A stretch of DNA of 32,063 bases. Source: Gracilaria caudata. Its lineage: Eukaryota > Rhodophyta > Florideophyceae > Gracilariales > Gracilariaceae. Made by a program: the position numbers and the translations under genes. This document shows positions 1 to 8,339 of this stretch, piece by piece (within the stretch, counting starts at the first letter, position 1; the number at the start of each line of letters is the position of its first letter). Location: assembly GCA_030374735.1 (NCBI GenBank), contig JASCIV010000208.1:1-32063 (forward strand). Direction: 5' to 3'. The notes beneath the pieces are model-generated. The model was given only the letters and a program-made list of their open reading frames with translations, did not search any database and was not told where the DNA came from.

Positions 1-482
1 TTTTGCAGACATTTGACTGCAATAGGACAGCGGCTGAAGCGTTGGTTTCTCTCTCGGAGAACAACGGGAGAAGAAACATTAGTGCCAGCCGCTGATTCAA
101 ATTGCACCGGCCGGTTCAAATTGACAACAGGGTGTGCTCATTTGGGCAACAATATCGCGCAAATAGGCTACGTAAATGAATGTTTCTGTACTGTCGTTAT
201 GTGTATCAGATTGGGCCGGCGAGGAGGGCTACCTTCAAAGGCACATTTTGCTTATGCGCCTAGGTTAGAAATTGCTCCATGATTGCCGCACGTGTACACG
301 AAATAAGGATTCGCGCTTATTTCAAATCTAAGAAATGGCCTGGAATCGCAGGCTTACGCTCTAAGGGAAATTTCCTTAATTAAAAAGGCCTAATGTAGGT
401 TTGCCCCTCCCCGCATTCACCCAGTAGTCGATAGCAATTCGGACGTGACAGCCCACGCCCTGATTCTCTGACGTACAGTGAC
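1..482. other. Left flank, no gene supported
   Basis: This stretch lies downstream of the minus-strand F-box-like gene and runs off the window edge. The only open frame in it (plus strand, up to about position 282) begins at a non-ATG codon, has no recognisable domain and an unremarkable composition, so I do not call it. A short direct repeat TTCAAATTG occurs twice around positions 97-122. It resembles half of a tRNA B box but is not accompanied by a cloverleaf. Confidence 0.6.
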
Positions 483-1946
483 CTACCAGTGGCCGCCTCC
501 CCCGCGTAGCCATTGCTCAATCGCGCCACGCACTCCCGTCGTGCACAGCCCATCCACCTCCGCGCTTCGGCATGCCGCGTCTGCGCGCCGCAGCAGCAGA
601 TCCGTGCGAAAGCCGTCGCCGTCGTCGCGTAGCTGCATGTTCTGCATCCAAACCGACCGAGCTCCCACCTGCTCCCCCACGTCGCTCGCATTGCCGCGCA
701 CCAGGACTGCCAGCGTTTCTGGCAGAGCCTGCACCAAGTCGATCCATGCGAAGTCATCTACGACACCAACGCTGCTCACCGTCGACGGCAGCGTCACTTC
801 TGCCAACGCCATGAACACCATTCCGCTAACCACCAGCCCGCGTATACCGCCCGCTTCTGTCGCCGCCACCGCCAACGTTGCTGCTATTCTTGCCGTCGCC
901 TGTGTGCCTTTGGAGAAGTAGAATGGCGGCACGGATACGTGCAATTTGTCAACGCCCCCGTCGCCGCCGACCACCATTTCTTGTACAAACCGATTCAGCA
1001 ACGCGCAGTTGTTCTCGACCAAGGCTTGTGCCTCTGATAACTCGTCCATCACCACAGTCAACAAGCCTTCTTCGGCGACGAATTCTACCCGCCGTTGCGG
1101 ACTTCCTAGGAAGAATTCTGATCTTACAGCCCAAAGCCAATTGCTAATCTGCACCGTTTCCCACCCGTATTTTCCTTCGCCCACTTTGCGCATGCTGGAT
1201 GCTAACTGAGGCCCGCGCGGTGCGGAACGTTCCCGGACATAAATGCAATTCTCCTCCACATGCTCTTCGTTATACGGTAGGTGCGATAGATAAGAAAAGT
1301 GATAAACAGGTTTCGTCAACTCCCCTGACCACGTCACATCTGTTTGTACGCTTTCTCGCGATAGGTATTCCCATGCCTCATACAATTCCCAATCTGTTTC
1401 GGAGTCAATGCAGCAGAGACGAAGCCGTCGTGGTGCACACTTTGCCGTGCATAGACTCTTCAACGTGAGCGTATGTAGCCATACGATAGAGAGCGTCTGT
1501 ACTCGCCGTGCCACCTCCTCTGGCACCTCCACGCCTTGGGCAGCATCTACAAACCACAGCTCTGTCAGGGACGTGCACTTCTTCAACAGTTCCAAAACCA
1601 CCAGCAAGTGTCCGCGTCCCATTGCGCTCAGCCTCACCGAGCGCAGCATCTTCAACGCATCGCCGCTACCAAAAAGCAGTGAGAGCAGCGTGCCGTGTAC
1701 TACGTCAATTGGTGCTGCGGTGACCACATCGTAGGGCACGCCCTCTTCCATCACCATGTGGGTCGTACGCAATGCAGGTAGCACCTGCACCACCATCGCC
1801 ATCATTCTTCTGCACGTTTTCGCCACATGCCACAGGTCACGCAGATTGGCGGCTTTCTGCACGCCGTCATCACGCACCAGTGCACGTAGTATGCGCAGCA
1901 AAAGGTCGTCTGGAAGTTGTGGAAGTCGAAAGCTGCGTGTGAGCAT
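483..1946 (-). CDS. F-box-like protein of unknown target
   Basis: This is a 487-residue single-exon protein. Residues about 8-50 read like an F-box: LPDDLLLRIL, then a spacer, then a DLWHVAKTCRRMMAMV segment corresponding to the usual 'L..VCKRW' helix. The rest is rich in Leu, Val and Ala, with short amphipathic stretches such as LRSVRLSAMGRGHLL and LTELWFVDAA that suggest irregular leucine-rich or solenoid repeats. F-box proteins are the substrate-recognition part of SCF ubiquitin ligases: the F-box binds SKP1 and the C-terminal repeats bind the target. The ATG at 1946 is the natural start because the F-box follows within ten residues. The C-terminus ends in a Gly-rich tail (LRGGGGHW). Coding status is well supported by length; the F-box call rests on pattern only, and the substrate is unknown. 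The gene is transcribed in the same direction as the membrane-protein gene at 2639-4060, about 0.7 kb apart. Confidence 0.6.
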   Translation of the reverse strand: MLTRSFRLPQLPDDLLLRILRALVRDDGVQKAANLRDLWHVAKTCRRMMAMVVQVLPALRTTHMVMEEGVPYDVVTAAPIDVVHGTLLSLLFGSGDALKMLRSVRLSAMGRGHLLVVLELLKKCTSLTELWFVDAAQGVEVPEEVARRVQTLSIVWLHTLTLKSLCTAKCAPRRLRLCCIDSETDWELYEAWEYLSRESVQTDVTWSGELTKPVYHFSYLSHLPYNEEHVEENCIYVRERSAPRGPQLASSMRKVGEGKYGWETVQISNWLWAVRSEFFLGSPQRRVEFVAEEGLLTVVMDELSEAQALVENNCALLNRFVQEMVVGGDGGVDKLHVSVPPFYFSKGTQATARIAATLAVAATEAGGIRGLVVSGMVFMALAEVTLPSTVSSVGVVDDFAWIDLVQALPETLAVLVRGNASDVGEQVGARSVWMQNMQLRDDGDGFRTDLLLRRADAACRSAEVDGLCTTGVRGAIEQWLRGGGGHW

Positions 1947-2638
1947 GACATAAGCTCGAACGAAACTGCCGTCGTAAATGCTTCCAAGCCCTGCTCACCC
2001 CACCGAACGTTGATGTTGAAAATTTGCAGCCCGCCAGGCCAGGCTGTCTGAGACGCCACTACTAGCCGTCTTTACCCTTCGCTGGGCGCCAGGCGACGTC
2101 TGCAGCATCCATCTTTTCTAGTTCTTAGTCGTTCTTACTTACACCTGGGCAAAACCAGCCGGAACAACTTTGGCATTCCGCCCGAACGAACGAAGCTACG
2201 AAAAAAAGCGCCCGTGCCCCCAAATTTTGCACATCGATGTGTCACCGTAGATACTCCAGCACCTGAGCGCCATGCGAAGTGCTGCCCGGAAGGAGGTACA
2301 GTAGCGTTGCCATCGCCAACAAACCGATGCGGCGTGACTCGCGCCGCGCTGCCGCGACGCCCGAAGAGCAATCTCGAATGTCAAACTCGTGTTCGCGCAA
2401 ACGTACGTAGTATAAGATAGTTGTAGTGTTGCTACAGTGTGTAGAGTGGCAGACGCCACTTGCGCACTTTTCGGAGGTCATGGCACCGGCGCAGTCGGGC
2501 TTCTTTTCGAGCCTGTGCAATCTATATCTCTTCAGCACATGGCATGCAACGACCTTCGCAATATATCTACTTTCTCGCAATGAATCTCTCCGGGTGATCG
2601 GTATCATGAAAGGGAGGGACGTTTATTCATTTTTGTGC
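1947..2638. other. Intergenic region between two minus-strand genes
   Basis: This should hold the promoter of the F-box-like gene and the 3' end of the membrane-protein gene at 2639-4060. Short open frames exist on both strands. One on the plus strand has an ATG at 2480 and runs to 2704, overlapping the end of the neighbouring gene antisense; it encodes a hydrophobic peptide of about 74 residues. None has a recognisable domain, and I do not call any as a gene. No clear TATA box or repeat was seen. Confidence 0.5.
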
Positions 2639-4060
2639 TTAATGATTTGCAGTTTGTGGTTCATATGTATACATCTCGATCCCTCCAACATTTCTTCGCC
2701 GTAACTGCAATGTAACCCCGCGTTGCCGGGTATGTGCTGATTCTGTTTCAACAACAATAGCTCTCGACCATGTTTCAGAGAGACCATCCACTGTGTTTGG
2801 CGCCTGAACGTCTTGAGCATAGAAGACGAACCATATCTGCACCAAAAACCAGAATACAAAAATAACAATGAGCTCTATGGCACCAATGATGATTATCTGC
2901 TTGTCCAAAAATGTGCGTTGAATGACTGAGTCTCCTGCCACAATCACCGACTCATTTTCTGCTTTTGAGTACAAAGTTCTTCCAAAATATTCGTAACACA
3001 AGGCTGGGGACGTACTAGCTCTGCTCAACCTTAACGTAGTGTCACTCGAGATCGCATGTTTCAGCGCTAAGAATTCGGCGTCCAGGATTACGTCCTTTTT
3101 TATTTCCAAACTTGCCCTAAATTCCAGAACCTCCGGGATGGATCCCGACTCAATATGGGCAAGTGCTTTGGTCGACGAGAACGAAGAAGCCAAATCTTGT
3201 AAAGATGAACCCTCAAAAAACAATTCGGTACTGTAGAATTCGATGTAACTTCCATTTCTTTTGTGGCAAAATATGATTAACGACGTGTATATACGTTCAT
3301 CCACACCATATTGTCTTGTATCGTTGTGAAGAAAACACTCTAGATCCTTTTCATCAGTCATGATCTTTGTGATCTTCAATTCTTTTGGTTGAGAAAGAAT
3401 CCCACTAGAGTTCGAGGAAAACAACAAATTGGTTACTCGATCACGGGGATCTGCTTCCAATTGGCTTCTTGTTTCTACGACTCTGAAAAGGATTCTTTCG
3501 GTTTCATCAATGCAATGAGCTCGATGCAGGAGATCGAAGGTGAAGTTTCTGTTGTACTCCTGTTGCTGAAAGGATAAATTTCTGTCACCGTTCACATATG
3601 TCAAGCTAGCAACGCTGGCAACAAGCCATCCCTCTGCATCTACATATGAGCAGGTACGGAAGACGTGATCAGCATCAAATGAGTCATTTCCCAACTTCTG
3701 TTTTTCGAACGCCAAATCACCTTTGGATTCAATTACAAACGCATGTCGAAGGAGCTTTTCCACCATGACAGGTTGTGCGCTATACTCGATTCTTGTCTCA
3801 AGGTAAACTGGAATGACAACACATACAACTCGAAACAACAATAGCAGCATATGAGACCATTGGCGACCAAACAGACCTTCGTTCCATAGAGGATATGGAA
3901 ATGACGATACTCGTATGGGCATCTGCATGTTCACACGCTGGTGTACAAAAAAGGTGGCAGCCTTTGATGTAGAATCCATCAAAATAGGAATCACAACTAG
4001 TTCGAACACGACGAATATCAGCGCAGCAGTAACGCCATTTCCAAACGGGAGCTCAATCAT
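2639..4060 (-). CDS. Three-pass membrane protein, unrecognised family, copy A
   Basis: This is a 473-residue protein whose family I do not recognise. Predicted membrane segments lie near residues 10-28, 70-87 and 388-414. Residues 88-385 form a large domain with seven N-glycosylation sequons (near 125, 161, 172, 217, 246, 269 and 369), so it is probably lumenal or extracellular. The start was set to the ATG at 4060 because the protein then aligns residue for residue with its paralogue at 5050-6537: MIELPFGNGV against MLDIPFGTGV, and WNEGL..RQ.SH at residues 59-70 in both. A third shared block, VQAPNTVDGLSETW (418-431), follows the last membrane segment and is probably cytosolic. Cysteines near 137, 242 and 265 have counterparts in the paralogue and could form disulfides. 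The tail is basic (RQRGVTLQLRRR). The role is unknown; a surface receptor, adhesion protein or channel subunit are all possible. Confidence 0.85.
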   Translation of the reverse strand: MIELPFGNGVTAALIFVVFELVVIPILMDSTSKAATFFVHQRVNMQMPIRVSSFPYPLWNEGLFGRQWSHMLLLLFRVVCVVIPVYLETRIEYSAQPVMVEKLLRHAFVIESKGDLAFEKQKLGNDSFDADHVFRTCSYVDAEGWLVASVASLTYVNGDRNLSFQQQEYNRNFTFDLLHRAHCIDETERILFRVVETRSQLEADPRDRVTNLLFSSNSSGILSQPKELKITKIMTDEKDLECFLHNDTRQYGVDERIYTSLIIFCHKRNGSYIEFYSTELFFEGSSLQDLASSFSSTKALAHIESGSIPEVLEFRASLEIKKDVILDAEFLALKHAISSDTTLRLSRASTSPALCYEYFGRTLYSKAENESVIVAGDSVIQRTFLDKQIIIIGAIELIVIFVFWFLVQIWFVFYAQDVQAPNTVDGLSETWSRAIVVETESAHTRQRGVTLQLRRRNVGGIEMYTYEPQTANH

Positions 4061-5049
4061 AGTGAACAAATGTGGGCAGGAGACATGAGCGTGAAGCTAG
4101 AACATTCTGAAGAAGCGATTTTATTTATTACTCGAAAGCGGAAGAATAGCGAATACACGTGCATGTGTTTGGAACCAGAAGCAGTTTCAATCGGGACGAA
4201 TGGTTTCAGGTGGGAGTAAGGGGCATCGCATTGCTCTGCATTGCGGAAGAAAGCAAAGATTGGGATTAAAGCGAGCCAATAGAAGCCGTGATTGAGATTC
4301 TTGTTGGCGTGCAATATCTGGAGTCCGGACTCTGGACGTTCTTGACTCTACTGATTCAGGAAGTAAGTGTTTCCTCTGTATTGAAGTACAAGGGGTAAGT
4401 CTTGTTTGTTCTACAGTACATCTCCATCCTGCTCGAAAGCTGGCAACTACCCCTGTAGATACAATCATGGGCTTTCTCAATAGTAAGTGGGACGGCAAGC
4501 AAAACTCCAAATTCTCTTCAGAGCAGTTCCATTATTCCAATATCCTGTACATCCTCCTCATCGTGATGCTGATGAGAATGACAATCATAATCGAATGCTA
4601 CTTTTAAGCCAGAGATATTCTGATTAGCAGTGCGCGTGGTGGAGGCACTTCCTGAGAATACATCATTTGGTAATTTCAGGAGGTGTCCAGCGGCATTTAT
4701 ATCTACCTTAGGGCAACAGTATGACCTAAGGGTAAGGCTTGGCGGTGACCGCACGACACAGCTACACCTAAGCTCGCTCATCATGAGCAATACACCTACA
4801 GCAGTACCCTAGCTTTTTATACAGTTCTAAACAAAGCATGAAGAGGTATCCTACTTAAAGTGCCCAGACAATCTCGTTTCGAGAAACTCAAAAGGCTCTG
4901 GCGAATGCGAAAACGGTCACTGTTGAAGCTGAGCATTTCATAAAAACATTTGACCAGTATCTCGCCACATATCTCGACGTTCGAAACCCCCTTCGTAGTC
5001 AGAACCAACTCTGTCACCCGAAAATCCCTCATCACATTTTGTAGTCATA
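4061..5049. promoter_or_regulatory. Shared spacer between the divergent paralogues
   Basis: This spacer of about 1 kb lies between the start codons of two paralogous genes that point away from each other, so it must hold both promoters. Visible elements are an inverted repeat CCTTAGG (4706-4712) / CCTAAGG (4725-4731) separated by 12 bases, an AT-rich TTTATA run near 4815-4821 on the side of the plus-strand gene, and an A/T-rich TTTTATTTATTA run near 4120 on the side of the minus-strand gene. Small open frames here have no protein-like features. Promoter function is inferred from position. Confidence 0.5.
4706..4731. repeat. Inverted repeat in the divergent promoter region
   Basis: CCTTAGG at 4706-4712 is repeated as its exact complement CCTAAGG at 4725-4731, with 12 bases between. 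It sits roughly two thirds of the way from the minus-strand gene to the plus-strand gene. It could be a binding site for a dimeric regulator, or chance; a 7-base arm alone is weak evidence. Confidence 0.4.
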
Positions 5050-6537
5050 ATGTTGGACATACCGTTTGGAACTGGGGTCGTTGCTGCATTTTTGTTTCTC
5101 ATCTTTGAACTCATTGTATTCCCAGTACTCATTTACTCCACAGCCGCCCTTGCATCCGTCCTTCTTTATCATCACACGAAAGAGGGAAACGGGATACTTA
5201 TTAAAACCTTGAAGTTTCCGTACTGGAATGAGGGTCTTCTGCATCGACAACGATCACATCTATTTCTGCTTTTGTTTCGAATCGTGGCCATTGCTATCCC
5301 AGTGTATTTAGACTTTGGACTTGAGGCTCATCGAAATATTGAACTTCGAACTTACCGTCATGCATTTGTTGTCGGCCAAAAGGAAGATTGGCTCTCGTAC
5401 GAAAACAAATTCGGGATAAGCCTCAACGATCTAAATGGACAGAGTGGAAAGGTGTTTCGTCGATGTACAAAAGTAGGTGCAGATGGATGGCTCGAAGCGT
5501 TTCTGGCTACCCTTACGTTTCAGGAAAACGGTGATCAAGTAGTATGTATCCCTAATACTCAGAGAAAGGTATTTCGAAGCGTTGGGAACATGGATGCGCT
5601 ACAGAACTATTCAAAGTACCAGAAAGACATTGTTCTGAAACTTTCATGGGTTGTAGGACCACGAGAGGCCTTTCCGATCAGTTCCTTTTCTCGGTTTGAT
5701 TCCGAATATTATGTGGATTGTTCCTACACGGATGACTTTTACCTTTTAACCAGTTGGACGGTGGTTGATGAGAAAAGTTGGGAATGCTTCCCAATCTCCA
5801 AGGCCGGGAAGAATTGTGTGGTTGTGCCCATTTTTGTTTGTCAGAACGTAACTGGAAGCGTTTCGGAATACTACGTGACTCAAGACGAGCCTGTTGGAAG
5901 AACAAACGTTTTAACAAGCAAAGCAGTCGATGAGCTGCTTACAAGAAAAACCGGAATACTGAACACTACAATGAACTATATGGAAACCTTAGAGTTCGAA
6001 AATGATGGAGTGATCAGTGCTGCACACCTTGCGAACCCGACATTATATGCTCCTTCTTATTGTGATGGGTGTGGAGATCATCCGTTCCTCTTCATGCGCA
6101 GATCTTTTTATGCCACGCTTGAGAGTTTCTTGTATACAAGAATCGATAACGCTACTCTGCGTGTACCGGGCGCTCAGTTCGGCAGAACTGTGATAAGCGG
6201 GCATGTTGTTCTTCTAGGGATGGTTGAGATTACTATTGTGTTGTTGTTTGGAATCTGTATGTGGCTGTACTTGTGGTCGAGGCGTGCTAAAGTCCAAAAC
6301 CCCAACACGCTTAATGGGCTTTCGGAGGTTTGGGCTGCTTCGAACGATTGCTCAGAATTCGGTGGCAGGCGCGAGCGAAGGAGAGTCACACTAAGGATGA
6401 AAAAAGGGGCACACAGTGACCAAAAGAACGTACTAGAGCCGCTGATAGGGAAATCAAGCTCTGGTGCGGGGGAGTTGCCAAATTCTGAGCTGCACTCTAC
6501 AGAAGATGAAACAAAAACCGAAGGTGGAAGCTGTTAG
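5050..6537 (+). CDS. Three-pass membrane protein, unrecognised family, copy B
   Basis: This 495-residue paralogue of the minus-strand gene at 2639-4060 has the same layout. Membrane segments are near residues 10-30, 70-87 and 385-409. A large domain between residues 88 and 384 carries four sequons (near 186, 266, 305 and 367) and conserved cysteines near 139, 246 and 264. Shared blocks are PFG.GV.AA..F..FEL at 5-21, P.WNEGL..RQ.SH..LLLFR at 57-77, PVYL at 84-87, RHAF at 103-106, a GWL.A..A.LT block near 146-156, and VQNPNTLNGLSEVW at 415-428. The cytosolic tail is longer than in copy A and rich in charged residues (RRERRRVTLRMKK, then an acidic/Ser-rich end). The ectodomains have diverged much more than the membrane segments and flanking motifs, the pattern expected when the outer face evolves quickly. 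The function is unknown, and no signal peptide separate from the first membrane segment is visible. Confidence 0.87.
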   Translation: MLDIPFGTGVVAAFLFLIFELIVFPVLIYSTAALASVLLYHHTKEGNGILIKTLKFPYWNEGLLHRQRSHLFLLLFRIVAIAIPVYLDFGLEAHRNIELRTYRHAFVVGQKEDWLSYENKFGISLNDLNGQSGKVFRRCTKVGADGWLEAFLATLTFQENGDQVVCIPNTQRKVFRSVGNMDALQNYSKYQKDIVLKLSWVVGPREAFPISSFSRFDSEYYVDCSYTDDFYLLTSWTVVDEKSWECFPISKAGKNCVVVPIFVCQNVTGSVSEYYVTQDEPVGRTNVLTSKAVDELLTRKTGILNTTMNYMETLEFENDGVISAAHLANPTLYAPSYCDGCGDHPFLFMRRSFYATLESFLYTRIDNATLRVPGAQFGRTVISGHVVLLGMVEITIVLLFGICMWLYLWSRRAKVQNPNTLNGLSEVWAASNDCSEFGGRRERRRVTLRMKKGAHSDQKNVLEPLIGKSSSGAGELPNSELHSTEDETKTEGGSC

Positions 6538-7428
6538 ACTCAGAAGAGCTTTGTACGACATGTGCGTGCTTGAGTGCTTCAAGTTAATCTCCGCGCCATT
6601 CATTGGGATGAGTGCTTCCCAACGCACTCGTGATCGGTGACCTATGCAATGCAAAGCTGTTCCGAACAACCGTTTGGGTTTGTGTTCAAAATGGTCAAAT
6701 CCCAAAACTGATTTGGGGTTGACGTCTGTTTCCTTTGCAACTATAACAGCTGCTTCATGGCAGTGAAAGAACGCGTCTGCTTCTGGGTATGTTATGCCCA
6801 TCCTACATTCATAATATCCCCACTCCCTCCCGATAGAAAGGTTTACAGCGGTAGCTTTAATGTGTCCGGATACAAAATGAGAACGGTTCTAGTTTTGTGT
6901 AGTCTGCGACAAGTACAGGTTGATTGGATTGTTTTACGTCCAGATGCAAACTTTTGCATGAGATGTAAAGTTGTGAAGCAGTACACTTCGTATCGGAAAT
7001 TGGTGTCCCATTTGCTGTTAGGGTCATAAGCAGAGCGTAAGATACATTCGTTGCTAGCGGGAATTCGAATGGCACTGCAAGACCAAAGCCACCAGTTCCT
7101 TCACCTTATAACCCCTGGCTTGAGGAAACGCTGGCAAGACGCTCTTTACCGCCACATGCGTTGGACCAGCTGAGGGTGCCCACCAAGGATGATTTCCGCT
7201 GTGGTGAGCTGTAAGGCATACGAATGCGCTCTGTCAACGGAAAGCGCGCTGACTGTAACTAGAGTAACGCTGGCATGGCCTTGTGTTGAGGTGCAGCTCG
7301 GGCGAGACAGCGAAAAGGAAAACTTTCACGAGCTTACCAACTGAAATTGATCCAAAATTAGGGAGTGTGCCGTTTCTACGCAAGCCAAGAAAGTTTCTTT
7401 TTCCTCGATGTGATCGTGTGCTCGCGGC

Positions 7429-7440
7429 GAGCACGTGACG
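7429..7440. promoter_or_regulatory. CACGTG (E-box/G-box) site 1
   Basis: The site reads GAGCACGTGACG. The CACGTG core is the classical target of bHLH and some bZIP factors in eukaryotes. It is one of three copies sharing the extended GAGCACGTG form within about 370 bp upstream of the transporter gene. Binding is inferred. Confidence 0.35.
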
Positions 7441-7471
7441 ACTTGTTTTGCTTACGTGCACGCGCGGTCGG

Positions 7472-7493
7472 GGGCGGCGGCGGCGGCGGCGGC
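7472..7493. repeat. (GGC)n trinucleotide tract
   Basis: There are about seven GGC units in the GC-rich upstream region of the transporter gene. In other frames this creates Gly or Ala runs that should not be mistaken for coding sequence. Confidence 0.8.
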
Positions 7494-7526
7494 TGTTCAA
7501 TGGGCGGCTGTGCGTGCGCAGGCGCG

Positions 7527-7538
7527 GAGCACGTGAGC
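7527..7538. promoter_or_regulatory. CACGTG (E-box/G-box) site 2
   Basis: The site reads GAGCACGTGAGC. It shares the ten-base core GAGCACGTGA with site 1, about 98 bp further on. Confidence 0.35.
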
Positions 7539-7693
7539 GCGGCTTGCGTTTGTAGGCACCAGTGCTGCTGTAGGCGAGAATCTGCGCCGCGCGCTGGATC
7601 AGAGTCCTTCGTTGCGTCAGTTGCGGTGCGTTTTGCAAGTGACACACGCAGTTTCGCCAGCTCGCTGGCCCTGCGACAGCGGCACTGGCCATG

Positions 7694-7701
7694 TGACGTC
7701 A
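7694..7701. promoter_or_regulatory. TGACGTCA (CRE-like) palindrome
   Basis: This is a perfect eight-base TGACGTCA, the consensus site for CREB/ATF-type bZIP factors. It lies between CACGTG sites 2 and 3 upstream of the transporter gene. Function is inferred from the motif only. Confidence 0.35.
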
Positions 7702-7785
7702 AGCGAGGCGGCGGTGCCGCTTACGGTTTCCGTAAAAGGTTTCGCTGTATACGTTATGCGTGCCGCCGGTGTAAGTGCGTCCGGC

Positions 7786-7795
7786 GCACGTGCTC
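7786..7795. promoter_or_regulatory. CACGTG (E-box/G-box) site 3, opposite orientation
   Basis: GCACGTGCTC is the reverse complement of GAGCACGTGC, so it is the same extended motif as sites 1 and 2 in the other orientation. Confidence 0.35.
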
Positions 7796-7855
7796 CACGA
7801 GCCGCGCCGTGGCCATTGATGAACCGCCGCCGTTACTGGACCTTGCGCTTGCGCG

Positions 7856-7870
7856 TTGCGCACTGCGCAA
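7856..7870. repeat. Perfect 7-1-7 palindrome
   Basis: TTGCGCA, one central C, then TGCGCAA: fifteen bases with exact dyad symmetry, about 470 bp upstream of the transporter ATG. It resembles the GCGC-rich half-sites bound by NRF1-type factors but with one extra central base. It could be a regulatory dyad. Confidence 0.5.
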
Positions 7871-8297
7871 TGCTCACTGCACATCCCCTGCCTGTGCAGC
7901 ACACGCACTTCGCGCGTCTCATACAGCGTAACCCTCGGCGCTGGTGCTCGCCCAGCGGGGGCAGGGCCACGCCTGCATACATAGCCCGCCGCTCTTCTCG
8001 CAGCTTGGCGACAAGCAGCCTTGCCCCCCACCGCCGCAAGCCCTCGCTCCCCAGTCCGTCACAGCTTCCCCGTGTTGCGAATCCATTTTAGGGCTCCCAC
8101 ACACTGCACCTCGCACTCCCCGTCCCGGTCCACAAGTCGGCTCCGTCGCCTGCAGCGCCGTGTCCCGTCTGATACTCCTCTCCAGCGCGCTCGCTCGCTC
8201 CTTCCCCCCTTCCGCCTCCTACTCCACCTTCCGCTCTTCGACCAGCGTTACGGCTCCCCAGCTTGGCAGTGCTTATCCTCACCCTCTCCCGCTCTCC

Positions 8298-8316
8298 CTC
8301 TCTCTCTCTCTCTCTC
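8298..8316 (+). repeat. (CT)n run in the transporter leader
   Basis: An uninterrupted CT dinucleotide run lies within a longer pyrimidine-rich stretch (about 8160-8335) that ends right before the ATG at 8340. Such tracts are common in core promoters and 5' leaders of TATA-less genes. It supports placing transcription start or leader here rather than extending the coding region upstream. Confidence 0.6.
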
Positions 8317-8339
8317 CCGCCTCTCAAGAGCAACCCCAA

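Larger units (their letters stand above)
6538..8339. promoter_or_regulatory. Long spacer with GC-rich upstream region of the transporter gene
   Basis: The first part (6538-7350) shows nothing recognisable. From about 7420 to 8250 the sequence becomes GC- and CpG-rich and produces long overlapping open frames in several frames; their Cys/Arg/Ala-rich products look like compositional artefacts. Elements seen are three copies of GAGCACGTG (or its complement), one TGACGTCA, a (GGC)n tract, a perfect TTGCGCA-C-TGCGCAA palindrome, and a pyrimidine-rich leader with a (CT)n run just before the transporter ATG. I interpret this as the transporter's promoter and 5' leader. Confidence 0.5.

Noticed and set aside
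97..122. Possible tRNA B box in the left flank
   Set aside because: GGTTCAAATTG departs from the B-box consensus and no acceptor or anticodon stem can be formed around it.
2480..2704. Small hydrophobic plus-strand open frame
   Set aside because: It overlaps the end of the minus-strand membrane-protein gene in antisense and has no recognisable family or conserved pattern.
4061..4069. Start of the minus-strand membrane protein at 4069
   Set aside because: The codon there is TTG; the ATG at 4060 makes the protein align exactly with its paralogue.
7365..8116. Several long open frames on both strands, Cys/Arg/Ala-rich
   Set aside because: They arise from GC-rich DNA poor in stop codons, overlap each other in different frames, and show no domain or consistent start.
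7944..8339. N-terminal extension of 132 codons on the nucleobase transporter
   Set aside because: It translates a pyrimidine-rich leader with a (CT)n run into Ser/Leu/Pro repeats; starting at 8340 gives the family's normal length.
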